Assembly: GCA_018340805.1 (NCBI GenBank)
Contig: JACMZG010001870.1
Coordinates: forward strand, 46,679,809 to 46,743,808
DNA from: Microvelia longipes
Lineage: Eukaryota > Arthropoda > Insecta > Hemiptera > Veliidae
Direction of reading: 5' to 3'
Length of the DNA: 64,000 nt
Of the stretch, positions 1 through 13,015 are shown one piece after another (the first letter of the stretch is position 1; every line of letters starts with the position of its first letter). The position numbers and the translations under genes were made by a program. Under the pieces are notes generated by a model. That model did no database searches. It saw nothing but the letters and a program-made list of their open reading frames with translations, and was not told the DNA's origin.

Positions 1-985
1 AATTGACCCAAGTCCATTTCTGACTCTAGAGCCAATTTCAATCAAGTCTGTTTCTACACGAATTGATCCAAGTCCATTTGACTTGATCTACACCAAGTCC
101 ATTTTTGACTCTAGAGCAATTTCAAGCAAGTCTGTTTCACACGAATTGACCAAGTCCATTTCTGACTCTAGAGCCAATTTCGCAAGTCTGTTTGACCCAA
201 GTCCATTTCTGACTCTAGAGCCAATTCAAGCAAGTCTGTTTCAACACGAATTGACCAAGTCCATTTCTGACTCTAGAGCCAATTTCAATCAAGTCTGTTC
301 TACACGAATTGATCCAAGTCCATTTCTGACCTAGAGCCAATTTCAAGCAAGTCTGTTTCAACACGAATTGACCCAAGTCCATTTCTTCTGACTCTAGAAT
401 TGACCCAATTTCTTTTTCAAGTCTGTTTCTACACGAATTGATCCAAGTCCATTTCTGACTCTAGAGCCAATTTCAAGCAAGCCTGTTTCAACACAATTGA
501 CCCAAGTCCATTTCCGACTCTAGAGCCAATTTCAAGCAAGTCTGTTTCAACACGAATTGACCCAAGTCCATTTCTGACTCTAGAGCCAATTTCAAGCAAG
601 TCTGTTTCAACACGAATTGACCCAAGTCCATTTCTGACTCTAGATCAATTTCAAGCAAGTCTGTTTCAACACGAATTGACCCAAGTCCATTTTGACTCTA
701 GATTGACCCAAATTTCCGAAAGCAAGCAGCCTGTTTCTACATGAATTGACCCAAGTCCATTCTAGAGCCCGACTCCGCCAATTCTTTTCAAGCAAGCCTG
801 CACCCATTTCTTCAAGCCAACAAGCAAGCTGTTTTAACACGAATTGACCAAGTCCATTTTTCTCTAGAGCCAATTTAAGCAAGCCTGTTTCAAACGAATT
901 CACCCAAGTCCATTTGTGACCCTGCCAATTTCAAGCAAGTCTGTTTCAACACGAATTTACCTAAGACCATTTGTGACCCTAGACT
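1..985. repeat. 60-bp minisatellite array
   Basis: About 16 head-to-tail copies of a 60-bp unit are visible, with the recurring words CAAGTCTGTTTC, ACACGAATTGACCCAAG and TCCATTTCTGACTCTAGAG. Central copies (about 460-690) are nearly identical. Units at both edges, notably 690-985, carry indels and scrambled segments, as expected of an array homogenised in its middle. The array starts before the window. Short open frames through it are repeat translations, not genes. Confidence 0.95.
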
Positions 986-992
986 TAACTCT

Positions 993-1200
<208 letters not shown>

Positions 1201-1202
1201 TG

Positions 1203-1620
1203 ATGAGTCTTGGAACTTTTCGTAAACTTTTCCTGTCGGATTAATCAAACTTGGAACTAAAATTAGCCTTGAGCTGGATGCAAACTGAATAGAAAACCAG
1301 AATGTTGTGTCAACAACCTGGTTTGCTAAATGAGAAAGGTGTTCAAAAATCGAGAAGTTAACATTTTTTGTACGTCCTTTTGATTAGTATGGAGTGCTGA
1401 ATTGAATGAGACCAGTCCGTAGTCGGCAAGGTCGAAAAACTATGGTATATTTCCGTAAAACTAAAATATGGTCGGTAAAATATACACATAAGTGTGAATG
1501 TCGTTTATTCATTTATTTTATTATTGAAGTGTGTAATTGATTGAAACCATTCTGCAGTTTAAGTAACCATAAACGTTAAATACGGTCAATGATTAAATTT
1601 AGTGATGTATCAGGGGCTCT
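1203..1620 (+). mobile_element. Degenerate FB-family arm fragment
   Basis: This stretch follows the AT array and keeps, in order, remnants of the FB arm: a segment like TTAATCAAACTTGGAAC, then GAAAACCAG, a CCTGGTTTGCT block, and two rounds of the 'ATGAAACCRGTCCGAAGTCG' type word (seen as 'GAGACCAGTCCGTAGTCG' near 1408). Divergence from the copies at 19, 24, 46 and 53 kb is high. No coding potential is seen. Confidence 0.6.
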
Positions 1621-1711
1621 AAGTTAAATGAAACCGTTCCGAACAAGCAATTCATGTAATTCATCCCATTGTTACTTTTAATTTTATACCTTACTATTTT
1701 TTTTTCTTTTC

Positions 1712-2510
1712 TTTTTACTTTTCCTCGTTTATACCGTATATTGGAAAAGTATTGTGTTTGCAAAAAATCCGATACCAAGATGAAACTGGAATTAAGGCGA
1801 GATGAAACGTTTTTAAGGCCTCCTGAGTGGTTTTCGCAAAGTTGTCTGTCTGTATGTGTGTGTCTGTTATCATCGTAGCGCCCAGTGTATTTATGCTAGA
1901 GAGTTGAAATTTTGTACAAAAATCAGTCTACTGCTTTAGTTTTGCTCTTCGGAGAATATTTTTTATGACGTCATTAACCCGCAAAAAAGACTCGTAGAAA
2001 ATTTTGAAAAATCATAAAATGCGGACAGAGGATGCGTTTGGATTGAGATTTGGCACGCATGTGACTATGTATAAGACTAATATATGTGCCAAGTTTCATC
2101 TCATTTTCAGCATTAGTTCAATTTTTATTGTATGACTTGTGTACGTTTTTTAAAAATTGGGAAATGGTCCAATTGAGTTTAAATTTGGTACAAGTGTATA
2201 GTATTACATAATAAATAATTACACTAAGTTTTGTTTTAATACGACAAGCATATCCATAATTTGAATTGGATCATAAAAATTAAGAAGCATTGAGCTAGGT
2301 CAGTGCTGTATGGGTGACTGCTGAGAATGATACGGATGCATTTACTATTTGAAGACAAACGAAGCGAGTCCAAAGGTATGTTGCAGTATAAATTTGGCGA
2401 ACTGTATTTCTGAGGACGAGCGAAGCGAGTCCGAAGCAGGGAGGATGAGCGTAGCGTATTCGACGTAATAAGAAAAATTCCAAGGTACCTTGTACCAGAT
2501 TTTTTCTTTT
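1712..2510 (+). mobile_element. Family A interspersed repeat, near full length
   Basis: This is the best-preserved early copy of the commonest repeat in the window. It begins with TTTTACTTTTCCTCGTTTA and a GTATTGTGTTTGCAAAA block. It continues through GGCCTCCTGAGTGGTTTTC, a CTGTCTGTATGTGTGTG stretch and TATGACGTCATTAACCC. It ends with tandem GACGAGCGAAGCGAGTC-like words and a GATGAGCGTAGCG tail. There are no clear terminal inverted repeats, poly-A tail or target duplication, and no long ORF. The class is unknown; a non-autonomous element is the safest description. Confidence 0.8.
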
Positions 2511-2964
2511 CTTTTTTAATCTTTACACTGAAGATAAAACATTTTTCGTTGTGAAAGAAATTTTTTATGCTAACTTTTTGTGTAATATAGAATAATTAAA
2601 CTTAAAAGGAAAAAGTTGAGATTAAAGGATTTAAAAAGGATATTTGAATAAATCCTTCATTTTTAAAAATATTTCATACTGGGGGTTGAATGCTTCTCAG
2701 GATATGAGGTGCTTAGAGCGTCCTCGGTGGGCTTCCCTTCGTAATGTGGTATCCTCAAAGCGCTCAGTGTGTTTAGGAAAGGGTCTAAAAAACAGAGAAT
2801 CCAATAAGGCCTTGCAGACGTAAGGCAAGACGTAATACCGAATACTCACAAATCCTTTTATACTCTTAAGCCTTCTCGACAATTATGAAAAAAAACCCTT
2901 TAGAACTTTAAGGTCATCAAATTTCTGCTTTTTACGGTATTATATATTTTTACTTAGTTAAATA

Positions 2965-3240
2965 TTTTTCACTTTTCCTCATTAACACCGTGGATATATA
3001 GAAAAAGTATTGTGTTTGCAAAAAAACCGAAATCTAAATGTCACCGGAATTACCGTTTCAGGTGTTTTTAAGGCTGCCTGAGTGGTTATCAGAAAGATAT
3101 CTGTCCGTATGTGTGTGTCTTTCATTATCGCAATTCTTAGTGTATTGATGCTAGAAAGTTAAAACATGGGACAAAATCAGTTTATAGCTGAAGTCGTGCT
3201 ATTCGGAGCAAAATAGAAAAAGATACATATCCTGAGATAA
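2965..3240 (+). mobile_element. Family A fragment (head only)
   Basis: It starts with the family head (CACTTTTCCTCATTAACACC, then GTATTGTGTTTGC) and runs to about the middle of the element, where it breaks off near the microsatellite at 3281. The interval 2510-2965 before it shows nothing recognisable. Confidence 0.75.
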
Positions 3241-3277
3241 CGAAACTTAGAAGATCTTTCATAGCTATTAATCCTTT

Positions 3278-3280
<3 letters not shown>

Positions 3281-3370
<90 letters not shown>
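3281..3370. repeat. (AC)n-(AT)n microsatellite
   Basis: A CA dinucleotide run (about 3281-3311) continues into AT repeats to 3370. The break in the preceding family A copy lies next to it. Confidence 0.95.
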
Positions 3371-3373
<3 letters not shown>

Positions 3374-3419
3374 ACAAAGCTGAAGGCCTCGTGTTTTGAA
3401 ATATACATATTTTCAACAT

Positions 3420-4040
3420 TTTATTATTGGGACTTCTAATATAATTAGTATATAATTAATATTTTAACTTTATCCTCTCGAAAAATATTCATTTAAGAAC
3501 AAATATTTGGAATATTCGATCATTTGATGAAAAGTTGTTTGTCCATTTGTTTGTCTATTGTTTAAATTCTTCTATTTAAGACAAAATTTTATTTTATGTT
3601 TGTTTATCATTTATTTAAAGAAATAAATGATTTTTTATAACTTTCCTGTCGAGATTGTGCTCCATAAATGTGAAAAGTTTTTCGTGAAAATATTTTCTGT
3701 CTTAACTAATTTCCTTTATAAACTAATGATGTGAATAGTGGAAGAAAATTCAAGAGGAAGAGAATACTTTATCATGAATGATTGATTATCATATTTTCTT
3801 TTCTTTCTTCCTTGTTAGACAAGGGAGGGGTTCGGATGTGAGGGTTAGGAGGTGAGATGTTGTATTACTTGACGAGGAAATGGGGATAAAAATAAGGTTG
3901 GATGAAGAATGGAGATAAAGCATAGGTCAGAAAGGACAAATAAAAGAGAGAGGAAAATAAGAGGGAAGTTTCAGGAAGTTGTTTTTCTTCCTCTTATGTT
4001 AGAGAAAGGAAAGATGGGCTACAATATTCAAGAAAAAATC
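3420..4040. other. AT-rich DNA, no feature recognised
   Basis: No repeat family, ORF or RNA structure could be supported here. The 3780-4020 part is purine-rich on the plus strand (many GAGG and GGAAA words). Confidence 0.5.
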
Positions 4041-4059
4041 AAGTGAAAACAAAAGCAAA

Positions 4060-4985
4060 AATTAGAGGTACTGCGGAAATTTTCTTCATCACATCGGATT
4101 CGCTACGCTCATCCTCCCTGCATCGGACTCGCTTGGATCACAATCTCAACAGGAAAGATTTTAATAAAATCATTTATTTCTTTAAACATAAAATAAAATT
4201 GTATCTTAAAAAGAAGGATTTAAACAAAACAAAAATCGGGTAGGGGTGCCTCGGAACTTTTTTCTCGTCACATCGGATTTTGAACGCTCATCCTCCTTGC
4301 TTCGGATTCGCTTCGCTTCTCCTCAGAATATACAATTCGCAAAATTTATTCTACAACATGTCTTCAGACTCGCTTTGCTCGTCCTCAGATAGTAAATATA
4401 TTCGTTTCATTCTCAGCGGTAAACCACCCATACACTGACCACGCTCAATGCTGCTAAAAGTTTATGATCCAACAAAAATCATAATTATACTTGTTCTATT
4501 AAAACGAAAATTTGTATTCTTATTTATACACTTTCAACGCAATCGAATATTTTTTGATTTTTTTATAATTCAAAAGCGTAAAAAAGCTAAAAAAAGCGTG
4601 CTTAAGTGAAACTTTATATGTTAGTCCTATACATGGCTATATTGCCAAATCTCAATCCAATCGCATCATTTTTTCGCGTTTTATGATTTTTCGAAATTTT
4701 ATACGTGTCATTTTGCGGGTTTATGACGTCATAAAACATATTTTCCGAATAGCACAACTACAGGGGTAGAATAATTTTTGTACAAAGTTTGAAATCTCTA
4801 TCATGAATAAACTGGGAGCTACGATGATAACAGACACACAAACACACACACTTTGAGAAAACCACTCCGGAGGCCTTAAAAACACCTGAAACGGATAGTT
4901 CCGGTTTCATCCCGGTTTCGTATTTTTTTGCTAACACAATACTTTTCTTATATACCTACGGTAAAAATGAGGAAAAATAAAAAGG
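4060..4985 (-). mobile_element. Family A, two minus-strand copies
   Basis: A short tail fragment (about 4060-4140, CATCGGATTCGCTACGCTC) is followed by a nearly complete copy at 4235-4985. Read on the minus strand, the second begins with the TTTTACCGTAGGTATA head and ends with the GAGCGTTC...CCGATGTGA tail. It keeps the TGACGTCA octamer at 4724-4731 and the GTTCCGG/GCCTCCGGAGTGGTTTTC block. Confidence 0.8.
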
Positions 4986-4989
4986 GTAC

Positions 4990-7250
4990 AGAGTACCTTT
5001 TACCTTCTCTCTGTATTTACCTCTGGACTCAAAATATTATTTTAAAAAATTAATAATATATTTTAAAAGTAATTAGGCAAATTTAATAGTTTTAATTTGT
5101 GCTAATAACTTTTAATTGGATGGTTCTACACTGCAATGTTTCTTTCTGCCCTTCGAAAAATAGATTTCTACGCCTAAATCATGTTTTTGAGAAGTGTCAT
5201 TGATATTAGAATATAATTTACAAAAAGTTTTGTAATCAGTTGGAGCTGCGAACGTCAAGTACGCTTAGGAACATACTTCACCAAGCATACTTTGGCTCAG
5301 TACTTACCACCCTAAAGCACAAACGTAGCATGTAAAACCAGAAATAAATATCCTTATAGAAATAAATGTACGGCTTCATTTTTCTATTCTACAGATTGAT
5401 ATTGGGTTTAAAATGTTCTTTATAGAAAAATATGACATAAAAGTCTCTAATTGAATTACAGTATGAAATATTAATTTAATTGGAATCTTCTACAGTCTAC
5501 TATTAGTTGAAAAAGCCTTGTCGTATTCACTGATGAGAATTGCAAAACCTGATTACGTTGTATGTGGCAATGTGGCAAAATAAAATATTATTTATAACTT
5601 AAACTTTCCTTGTTTTTGGCAAAATAATTCGTAATACTAGACTTTTATTTCTGTAATAGGATTTTAATAATAAGATAAAAGGGGAGAAAATGAAAATTCG
5701 CTAAAAGGCATTATCAGACGGAGTCAGAAGAAAAACTTTTCAACTCCGGCATTGTAGAGCACCTCCACTGAAATCCTCGTCTCTCCACATTTAAACATTT
5801 TTACTTTCGCACAAAAACTCTTTTTCGAGCTTTTTAAGATAAGAGAAATTTTTTTCTGTTTAAAAAATAGAAGATTATAGGAGATTTAGAGAAATAAAGA
5901 ATATTTATCTGTAAGGCAGATTTACTTTACGGAAAGTAAGCTTTACTACGACACTGACAGTTAAATAGCATTACAGCACACGAAGATCCGGTTAAAAAGG
6001 TTTTCCCCAGAAAGACAAAAATCCTTTTTTCTGTCCCGAACAATAAGAATAAATCATATTTTTGTGTCTTTTAAAAAATAGTGTTTAAGATAAGATAAAT
6101 TTTTTTTATGTTTTATGTGCTAGTTAAAGTGATGATATGATGAAGAAATATGATGATAAATATGGAGACAATGAAAGACTAGGAAAATGGCTATTAATCA
6201 GGTCAAATATCCACAATGATAAGGTGGTTTTATAAACTCACTGTTTCTCAAGTGTCATGTATTTCTTTATTGTCTGAGTATGTCCAGAATATTTCGTTTA
6301 TCATAGTCATTTTAGTCGCATTAAAAGAGACTTTCTTTTTATTACAAATTCTTTGAATTTCAGGAAATAATAACTTCTAAGTCATATTTATTCTTGGATA
6401 AGTTAGCATTTTATCATATCTGTGTGTGAGATTATCTTATGAATAAATTGATCTTAAAGATCAAGAAAATCAGGCTTAATAAGCAAATGCATCATTTGAA
6501 TTTTATTCCTTATAGTGACTTAAATTCTAAGTTGTACTAAAGTCGTAATGTAGTTTTACACTTATCAATCAGTTAACAACTGACTTAAGCTTTAATGATC
6601 TATATTAATTAACTTTGTTGCACACTTTCATTTATAAACATGAAAATTGTTTTCATTTTTATAAAAACAAACGACGTTATTTATAAATATTATTTAGTTT
6701 TAGTGCGTTTTATATTTGATTACATATAACCTATATTCGTTATTAGCGACCTCAAAAATGTGTAAAAACACACAGCTATGTGCAGGTTACACCATGTGAT
6801 CGGATTCAGTAGCGAAAATTCGCAATACGAAAGCACTAAACTAAACAAAGCTCCAAAACAAAACGTAACAAATAATTAAACAAAGATATAAAACTACAAA
6901 ATTAGACAAAAGATATTACGTAATGCCATGGAAGGTAATTATTGTGAGGAAATAATGACGTTTTAATCTTAAGTTACATTAAAAAAATATCTCTAGACGT
7001 TGGAGTATAAATATCTTCTTGGTACTAGGGAAGGTCAAAATTGAACACTTACAATAGGAAACCTAGGACTTTTTGATGATTCTAAATACTGACCCTTCTA
7101 ATAGAGTAACCTTGATACATAACTTGAGATGCACTATCATCTCTATAGCAGATACTAAATAGAGAGGCAAAGATAAGAAATATTTTTGATCTTCTTTCGC
7201 TGTTTCTACTATTTAAGAACTCTTCATTGGAGCTCAATAATCCAAAGTGA
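4990..7250. other. AT-rich intergenic DNA, nothing recognised
   Basis: No family A, FB, SINE or coding signal was found in this 2.2-kb stretch. It could hold host regulatory or old repeat sequence that cannot be recognised by eye. Confidence 0.5.
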
Positions 7251-7253
7251 GGT

Positions 7254-7281
7254 AGGTTTCCTTGTTAAAACAAGGAAACCT
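7254..7281. other. Perfect 13-bp hairpin
   Basis: AGGTTTCCTTGTT at 7254-7266 is followed, after a two-base AA loop, by its exact reverse complement at 7269-7281. It lies about 230 bp before the hammerhead-like motif at 7507 and may be part of the same element. Confidence 0.85.
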
Positions 7282-7506
7282 CTCTAAAGAATCAGGAGTT
7301 AAATTGTTAGAAACGCTGTTTTGTACTTTGTAATTTTTAACAATCGATATTATTTTACCTAACTGCCTGCTCTACACAAAATATGGGGAAGGCCCCATCG
7401 TAGACAAGGTTTCAAAGTGCATAACAAGTCGTTGATACCTGCCTACGAAGTTAGGTTAAAGTCCTAACACCCAACACTTGACTCACACACCGTCTTTCTC
7501 AAGACG

Positions 7507-7547
7507 AACCTGATGATGGGAGAAGTACCTGCTCCCGAAACGTCGTT
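7507..7547 (+). ncRNA. Hammerhead-like ribozyme motif H1
   Basis: The core box CTGATGA (7510-7516) is followed by a hairpin pairing GGGAG with CTCCC, then GAAA (7537-7540) and CGTC (7541-7544). The ACGU step can form the two-base stem III ending in a cleavable GUC, and GUU (7545-7547) pairs with AAC (7507-7509) as a short stem I. This is the layout of minimal type I hammerheads reported from Penelope-like retroelements. One extra U between CTGATGA and stem II departs from the canonical core, so catalysis is uncertain. The surrounding sequence encodes no reverse transcriptase. Confidence 0.55.
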
Positions 7548-7699
7548 AATTGTAAATAGTACTGACAATGGATTACGTCCAACTAATTTTACTCATAATG
7601 CACCATTGTCACAAACTTTCATCAGCATATTATATAATAATCAATGTAATCTTTCATCAATCTCTATTTTAAAAAGTCATTCGGTTAAAAATAAGAAAT

Positions 7700-10240
7700 A
7701 AAAAATCCTTTCGTGAATTGTATTTATTATTTTCTTATAAAGTTATTATTTTCTTGCCAGAGTTGAGAAGTCAAAAGAGAGAGAGAAACTTTTGACCATA
7801 ACCTCGTTGTTGTGAGCTGTGAAAATTTGTAAATCATCATGTCTTTAAAAATGTTATAAAATGCTATTTCTAGTTCATTTAAAACTTATGAATATTTCAG
7901 AATTGCGATCTAATATTTATTTTATTATTTTTCAGGTATTTTCTATTTTAAGCTGTTAACCAAAGTAGTGTAACGTAGTTGTGGTAAGAATTTGCAAAAT
8001 TTTCAACTAAATTTGACTTATGTAACATATTTAAAACACTTTTCCAAATTCATGCTTGTTCACATTAAGCTCTTTACAAAACACACTTATTAAGCATATT
8101 ATTATTTATGATATAAAATAAGATGAAAAATCAGTAAATATTAAATATTTTATCGATTATGTTAACATAATTGAATTGTCAAAATAATATCGTATACTAT
8201 ATTTAACGAAACAAATCTCTGTTAGTATTATAACAGGGAATGATTCTTAGTTAAAGCTTTTTATAGTGGTAAAATAGGTCTTAGATTGTTGTTGAATTTT
8301 TCTTGGCTTTTTATCTTGTGTTTTTCTCTTTATATAATAATCTGACGGGTAATAGTTTTTAGGGAGGAAGTTCGAATTGACTGGGGAGATGCGGAGGAAC
8401 ATTCTTAAAGGAAAAGTGGGAAAAATAAATGGGAAATTATTGTATAGACTTTGAATGGAATGGGAGTTATGTTATAGCCTTGGGGTAAACCCTGTAATAT
8501 ACCAACTAACACTCTATCCCTCAAATTTCATCTTCTTCCTTATTATTTCTCTACTGCACTCCTCTCTCCTTATCTTCTTCTTTAGCTCTCATTTTGGTAA
8601 TCACGAGGAGTAACTTTCCCCTTACACTTTTTCTGACAGAAAAATAAGAAAATAAAGATATCAAAATAAAAATAGCGCTTCTGTCTGCAGATTGAAGATC
8701 CCTTCCTTATAATAATCTCAGTCTTTTATTATTTTATTTTTAGAAGAAATAATATTGTTTACTTTTCCGGCTAAAGCTAGAAAATGCATCTTTTAAAAGC
8801 CGAATATTGTGCCATAAGGAATGTTTTATTATTAAAGAAAATCTTTAAAGATTACAAAACATTTTTATTTTCTTAAGTTGTTGTTGGCTCAATAAACTTA
8901 TACATCATAGCTCTTGAGCTTTAAGATTGCAATAGAAAGGCAACTTTTACTGTTCTGAAATTTACTTCTGAACAAGAGAGATTTGTCTGGTTCGTTGTGA
9001 TTGATTTTCTAGTAATATAGACATGGGATTTACATAATTTATATCATACACGCTGAACTCCTAGCATTTTTTCTAAGCATCTTAATGTGTAATATATTAA
9101 GCCCATAATCACTTCTGGTGCGCTTCAATTCTGCTCATGACTAGTATTAAATTGGACAACTTGGATAGGAGATGGAAATTCTTTATTAAATAAGAAACAA
9201 AAATTTGTAGGTTTAAAAGAAAAAGTTTTTTTTTTTCGGGCGGCTGTAAAGTAAAACTGTCGTTACTAGATATTACTATGCCTTAGCCAGGACTATTTTA
9301 CTCCTATTTCTTTTAAAGCCATTCTCTGATCATTTTTTTTTGGTTAGTGTTTTTTAAAAGTTGTCATCTGGTATAGTCGTCATCGTATTCGTTTTCTAGG
9401 TAAAATAATAAAGATTTCAATTTTATAAACTTATAAACAGTCTTATAGATCCTTTTTGATCTGAACTATGCCTTGCAGCACCATGCAGGAATGGTAACTG
9501 ATGCTGAGCGTCTGTTACCCCGAATTTATGTTCTTCCTAATTCTTATAAGATTAAAACTTAACACAAAACCACCATCTATCTTCAAACAGAATATTAGTA
9601 TAGTAAATTAAGTCAGTGAATTAAGTAGTTTTCTGCCTAACATTCCATCACATTTATATAAAATACTGCGTAAGTCGTCACTATAGGAAAAAAGTGAATT
9701 CTTGAGCATAAAAAGACTTAAACAACTTAGCACAAGTTTTAAACTGCTTTAAAATACATTAAAATAAATGGAACTTAATACTGTCAAAGCAAACTTTAAC
9801 TAAAACTTAAACTCTTTAAAAGATTTTTACTTTATATATATATTTAGAAATTCGAGACTGCTCGGAAGATAAAGAACTGATAAAAGATCAGGAGTTTAGT
9901 TTTAGTTAAGTGTGTTAGCTGCTAGTGGGTGTGCTGACAGCTGTGTCACTGAAAACAAATATTAGACGATCCATTTAGATCTTTTATTTTCTTCGACTGA
10001 AGAAAAAAGAAGCTTTTCTTCTTGATAAATTCAGCTTTTAAGCTTATTTTTCATGTTGTTCTTTTTACTCCGAATGTTTATCTTGGATTCATCAATCAAT
10101 GTAAGAGAAACTATCGTATTTTATTTCCAAAACAAATCTTTGCAGATTTGTTTTCGTAAGATGAGCAAACTACTTAATGCGATAATCGAGGAAATATTTT
10201 GAGCGTACAATCTAAATAAATAAAAAATATAAAAAATAAA
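7700..10240. other. AT-rich DNA, nothing recognised
   Basis: No repeat family named here, no RNA gene and no convincing ORF. The stretch may be ancient repeat or host non-coding sequence. Confidence 0.5.
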
Positions 10241-10250
10241 AGTTTTCTTA

Positions 10251-10680
10251 TAGACCAAGAGCCCAGGGGTGTTTTGTTAATAAAATGTGTAATGGCTGGA
10301 ACCGGTCTCAATTTTTCGTAAATACATTCCTGAACAAGGATCTGCAATTCTGCAGACTCGTATCGGATGGGTGTCCCTGGCAAAACGCACTTTACAGGTC
10401 AAATTTACCACCCAAGTTAATAAAAAGTGTAATGGCTGGAAACGGGTTTAATTTTTCGTAAATACCTTCCTGAACAAGAATCTGCAATTCTGCCAACTCG
10501 TATCGGATGGGTGTCCCAGCCAAAACCTTTGACCCCTAAAGTGCGTTCTGCCTGGGACACCCATCCGATACGAGTCGGCAGAATTGCAGATCCTTGTTCA
10601 GGAAGGTATTTACGAAAAATTGAGACCGGTTCCAGCCATTACACTTTTTATTAACAAAACACCCCTGGGCTCTTGGTCTA
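10251..10680. mobile_element. Inverted-repeat element with duplicated left arm
   Basis: A left arm (L1, about 10251-10395) contains TAGACCAAGAGCCCAGGGG, GTGTAATGGCTGGAACCGG and CGTATCGGATGGGTGTCCC. A partial second copy in the same orientation (L2, about 10414-10526) follows. The near-exact reverse complement of L1 ends the element (R, about 10537-10680). L1 and R together fold into a stem of about 140 bp. No ORF specific to a known transposase is present, so it is best called a foldback or MITE-like element of unknown superfamily. Confidence 0.85.
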
Positions 10681-10870
10681 TTAAGGTCGTTGTCTATAAA
10701 ATCGTGAATTGTCTTGATTGTAATCTAAGATTTGTGTCACAGCCATTTGTAATCGTAAAATAAAAAATTTACAGGTCCGACTATAACAATACGCAATTAA
10801 AACAGACTTTTCAAAATGAGAATTTCTGACAAAAACGAAATTCCAACTTGAGTGGTTATTTTTATGATTT

Positions 10871-11225
10871 ATGACGATTTTTGCTTTCCCTCATTTATAC
10901 CGTAGGTATATAGGAAAAGTATTGTGTTTGCAAAAAATAAATCCGGAATTGGGATAACACCTATATGATACGTTTTAGGCGTTTTTAAGGCCTCCTAAAA
11001 AATTTTTACAAAGTTGTCTGTCTGTGTGTGTACGTGTGTGTGTGTAATAATAGTGATTATTATTTTAACTCTCTAGCATAAATACACTAGAAGCTACGAT
11101 GAAAACAGACACTTACATACACATAGAAAACTTTGTAAAAACCACTCAAGAGGTCTTAAAATGCCTGGAAGGGATAATACAGGTAAATTCCTAGTTTCGG
11201 TTTTTTTGCAAAAACAATACTTTTT
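10871..11225. mobile_element. Family A heads in inverted orientation
   Basis: A plus-strand family A head (about 10871-11050, CCTCATTTATACCGTAGG onward) is directly followed by a minus-strand head (about 11060-11225, ending with the reverse of GTATTG). The two fragments form an imperfect palindrome. Either two copies inserted head to head or the family can exist as an inverted dimer. Confidence 0.7.
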
Positions 11226-11612
11226 GTAACATAATTGTGCGAGAGACACCTAGGAAATATAAAAAGTAAAATGCAATGCTACATCTAGGAACTGTTCCAT
11301 TATTAAACATTCGAGACCATTGACCACTCGTCTCTGGTAAATACTTCACATTATATTCTTCGGAATTTTAATTGAAGGTCAGAGTGAGTTCAGGCTCTGT
11401 CGACGCCCTGATGAGTTAGACGTAACGAAACAGAGTGGGACATGACATTATGTCGAGCCATCAATGATGACGAATGTCGAGTGATGGAACAGTTCCCAGA
11501 TGTAGCATTGCATTTTGTTTGTTACATTTCTTAAGTGCGTCTCTCGCACAATTATACTGTGTCAACTATTCATATTTTGCAAAACTCGGTAGTATCAAAT
11601 GATACAACATAT
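11225..11612. mobile_element. MITE with long TIRs, copy 1
   Basis: The ends carry ATAATTGTGCGAGAGACACC (left, near 11230) and its reverse complement (right, near 11540-11570). Between them lies the internal sequence also seen at 50.8 kb and 43.2 kb (GATGGAACAGTTCCCAGATG, TAGCATTGCATTTTG). On the right the similarity continues outward through TTTTGCAAAACTCGGTAG, which occurs on the left side of the 50.7-kb copy. The original TIR was therefore longer, about 90 bp. No transposase is encoded. Confidence 0.8.
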
Positions 11613-11614
11613 AA

Positions 11615-12380
11615 AAAAGTAAAAACAAGAGAAAGTAAAAAGTTAAAATTTTTTACTTTTTGCAAATTTTTTAAAATGCTCCTACCATGAAGATGACGTC
11701 ATATTAAAAAGTAAATAAACCGTTATGAATCTTCTGATGAATGATTCTAGAGATCTTATAGCCGTCAGGAAAGTGGCTACAAATATAAAGAGAATTATTA
11801 TTTTCTTCCACTTCAGATGAAGTTAAAAAGCTTATTTCAACAGAAAGTTGAGTTTCATCTTGACAATTTCTGTAAGAAAGATAAACGATTCTGGGTTATT
11901 GTTAGTTTTTCTTTTTAATTAATCGTAATGAGTTTTTTAGAGGAGACGCGGAAAAATTTTACTTCATAAATCAAGTTAAAGAGCATACACGCAGACAACA
12001 AACTAACACACACAATGAAGAGTAGGTAAGATAAATCAAGAGAAAACAATAGGGTCCGGAAATATTTCTAGTGAAGAAGAAGAAGAATTTCAGGAATCAG
12101 TTGTGTTGTTGACGCATCATTACTCATTAGCTTACGTTTGGGAAACGACTGTTAAAAATGTTTAAAAATTTAAACTATTCCACTCTTAAAAAATCTTTTT
12201 TAACACAATTTTATAGTAAAAGTTTTAAAATAACTATTTGCATATCTGAAAGTATTTTTTCTTAAAGGGGGTAAAAATTTGCTATGGAAAGAAAAAATGT
12301 CTGCCAATCATTAAACCAGGCTTTCCTACTAACAGGTTTAAAAATTTAAATTTAAGAATAAAATCTTTTAAAAAATCGGG
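11615..12380. other. No feature recognised
   Basis: AT-rich sequence without recognisable repeat or coding signal, apart from an isolated TGACGTCA at 11694-11701. Confidence 0.5.
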
Positions 12381-12404
12381 AACGTGGTCAATCGGATTTT
12401 TTTT

Positions 12405-13015
12405 GTAAAGCTCATCCTCCCTACTTTCGATCCGCTATATTCTCTCTACTTTCGATCCGCTATATCTTACTTTCGATCCGCTATATCTCTTACTTTCGAT
12501 CGCTATATTCTTCTATATTCTCTCTACTTTCGATCCGCTATATTCTCTCTACTCGATCGCGATATTCTCTCTACTTTCGATCCGCTATATTCTCCTACTT
12601 TCGATCCGCTATATTCTCTCTACTTTCGATCCGCTATATTCTCTCTACTTTCGATCCGCTATATTCTCTCTACTTTCGATCCGCTATATTCTCCCTACTT
12701 TCGATCCGCTATATTCTCTCTACTTTCGATCCGCTATATTCTCTCTACTTTCGATCCGCTATATTCTCTCTACTTTTGATTCGCTATATTCTCTCTACTT
12801 TCGATCCGCTATATTCTCTCTACTTTCGATCCGCTATATTCTCTCTACTTTTGACCCGCTATATTTTCTCTACATTCGATCAGCTATATTCTCTCTACTT
12901 TTGATTCGCTATATTCTCTTTACTTTCGATCCACTATATTCTCTCTACTTTCGACCCGCTATATTCTCTCAACTTTCGATCCGCTATATTCTCTCTACTT
13001 TCGATCCGCTAGTCC
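12405..13015. repeat. 25-bp minisatellite derived from the family A tail
   Basis: About 24 tandem copies of a 25-bp unit (TACTTTCGATCCGCTATATT plus CTCTC) with few substitutions. The unit resembles the minus-strand family A tail (CTACTTCGGACTCGCTTCG type), and the array sits exactly where that tail should be in the copy continuing at 13015. It is thus an expansion inside the element. The open frame through it is a repeat artefact. Confidence 0.9.

Noticed and set aside
83..903. Open frames in the 60-bp array
   Set aside because: The peptides repeat with the minisatellite period and occur on both strands; no start or splice context.
12384..12779. 131-codon open frame with a repeated TFDPLYSLYFRSAIF unit
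   Set aside because: It follows the 25-bp minisatellite (three units equal 75 bp, 25 codons), so the periodic peptide is a by-product of the repeat.
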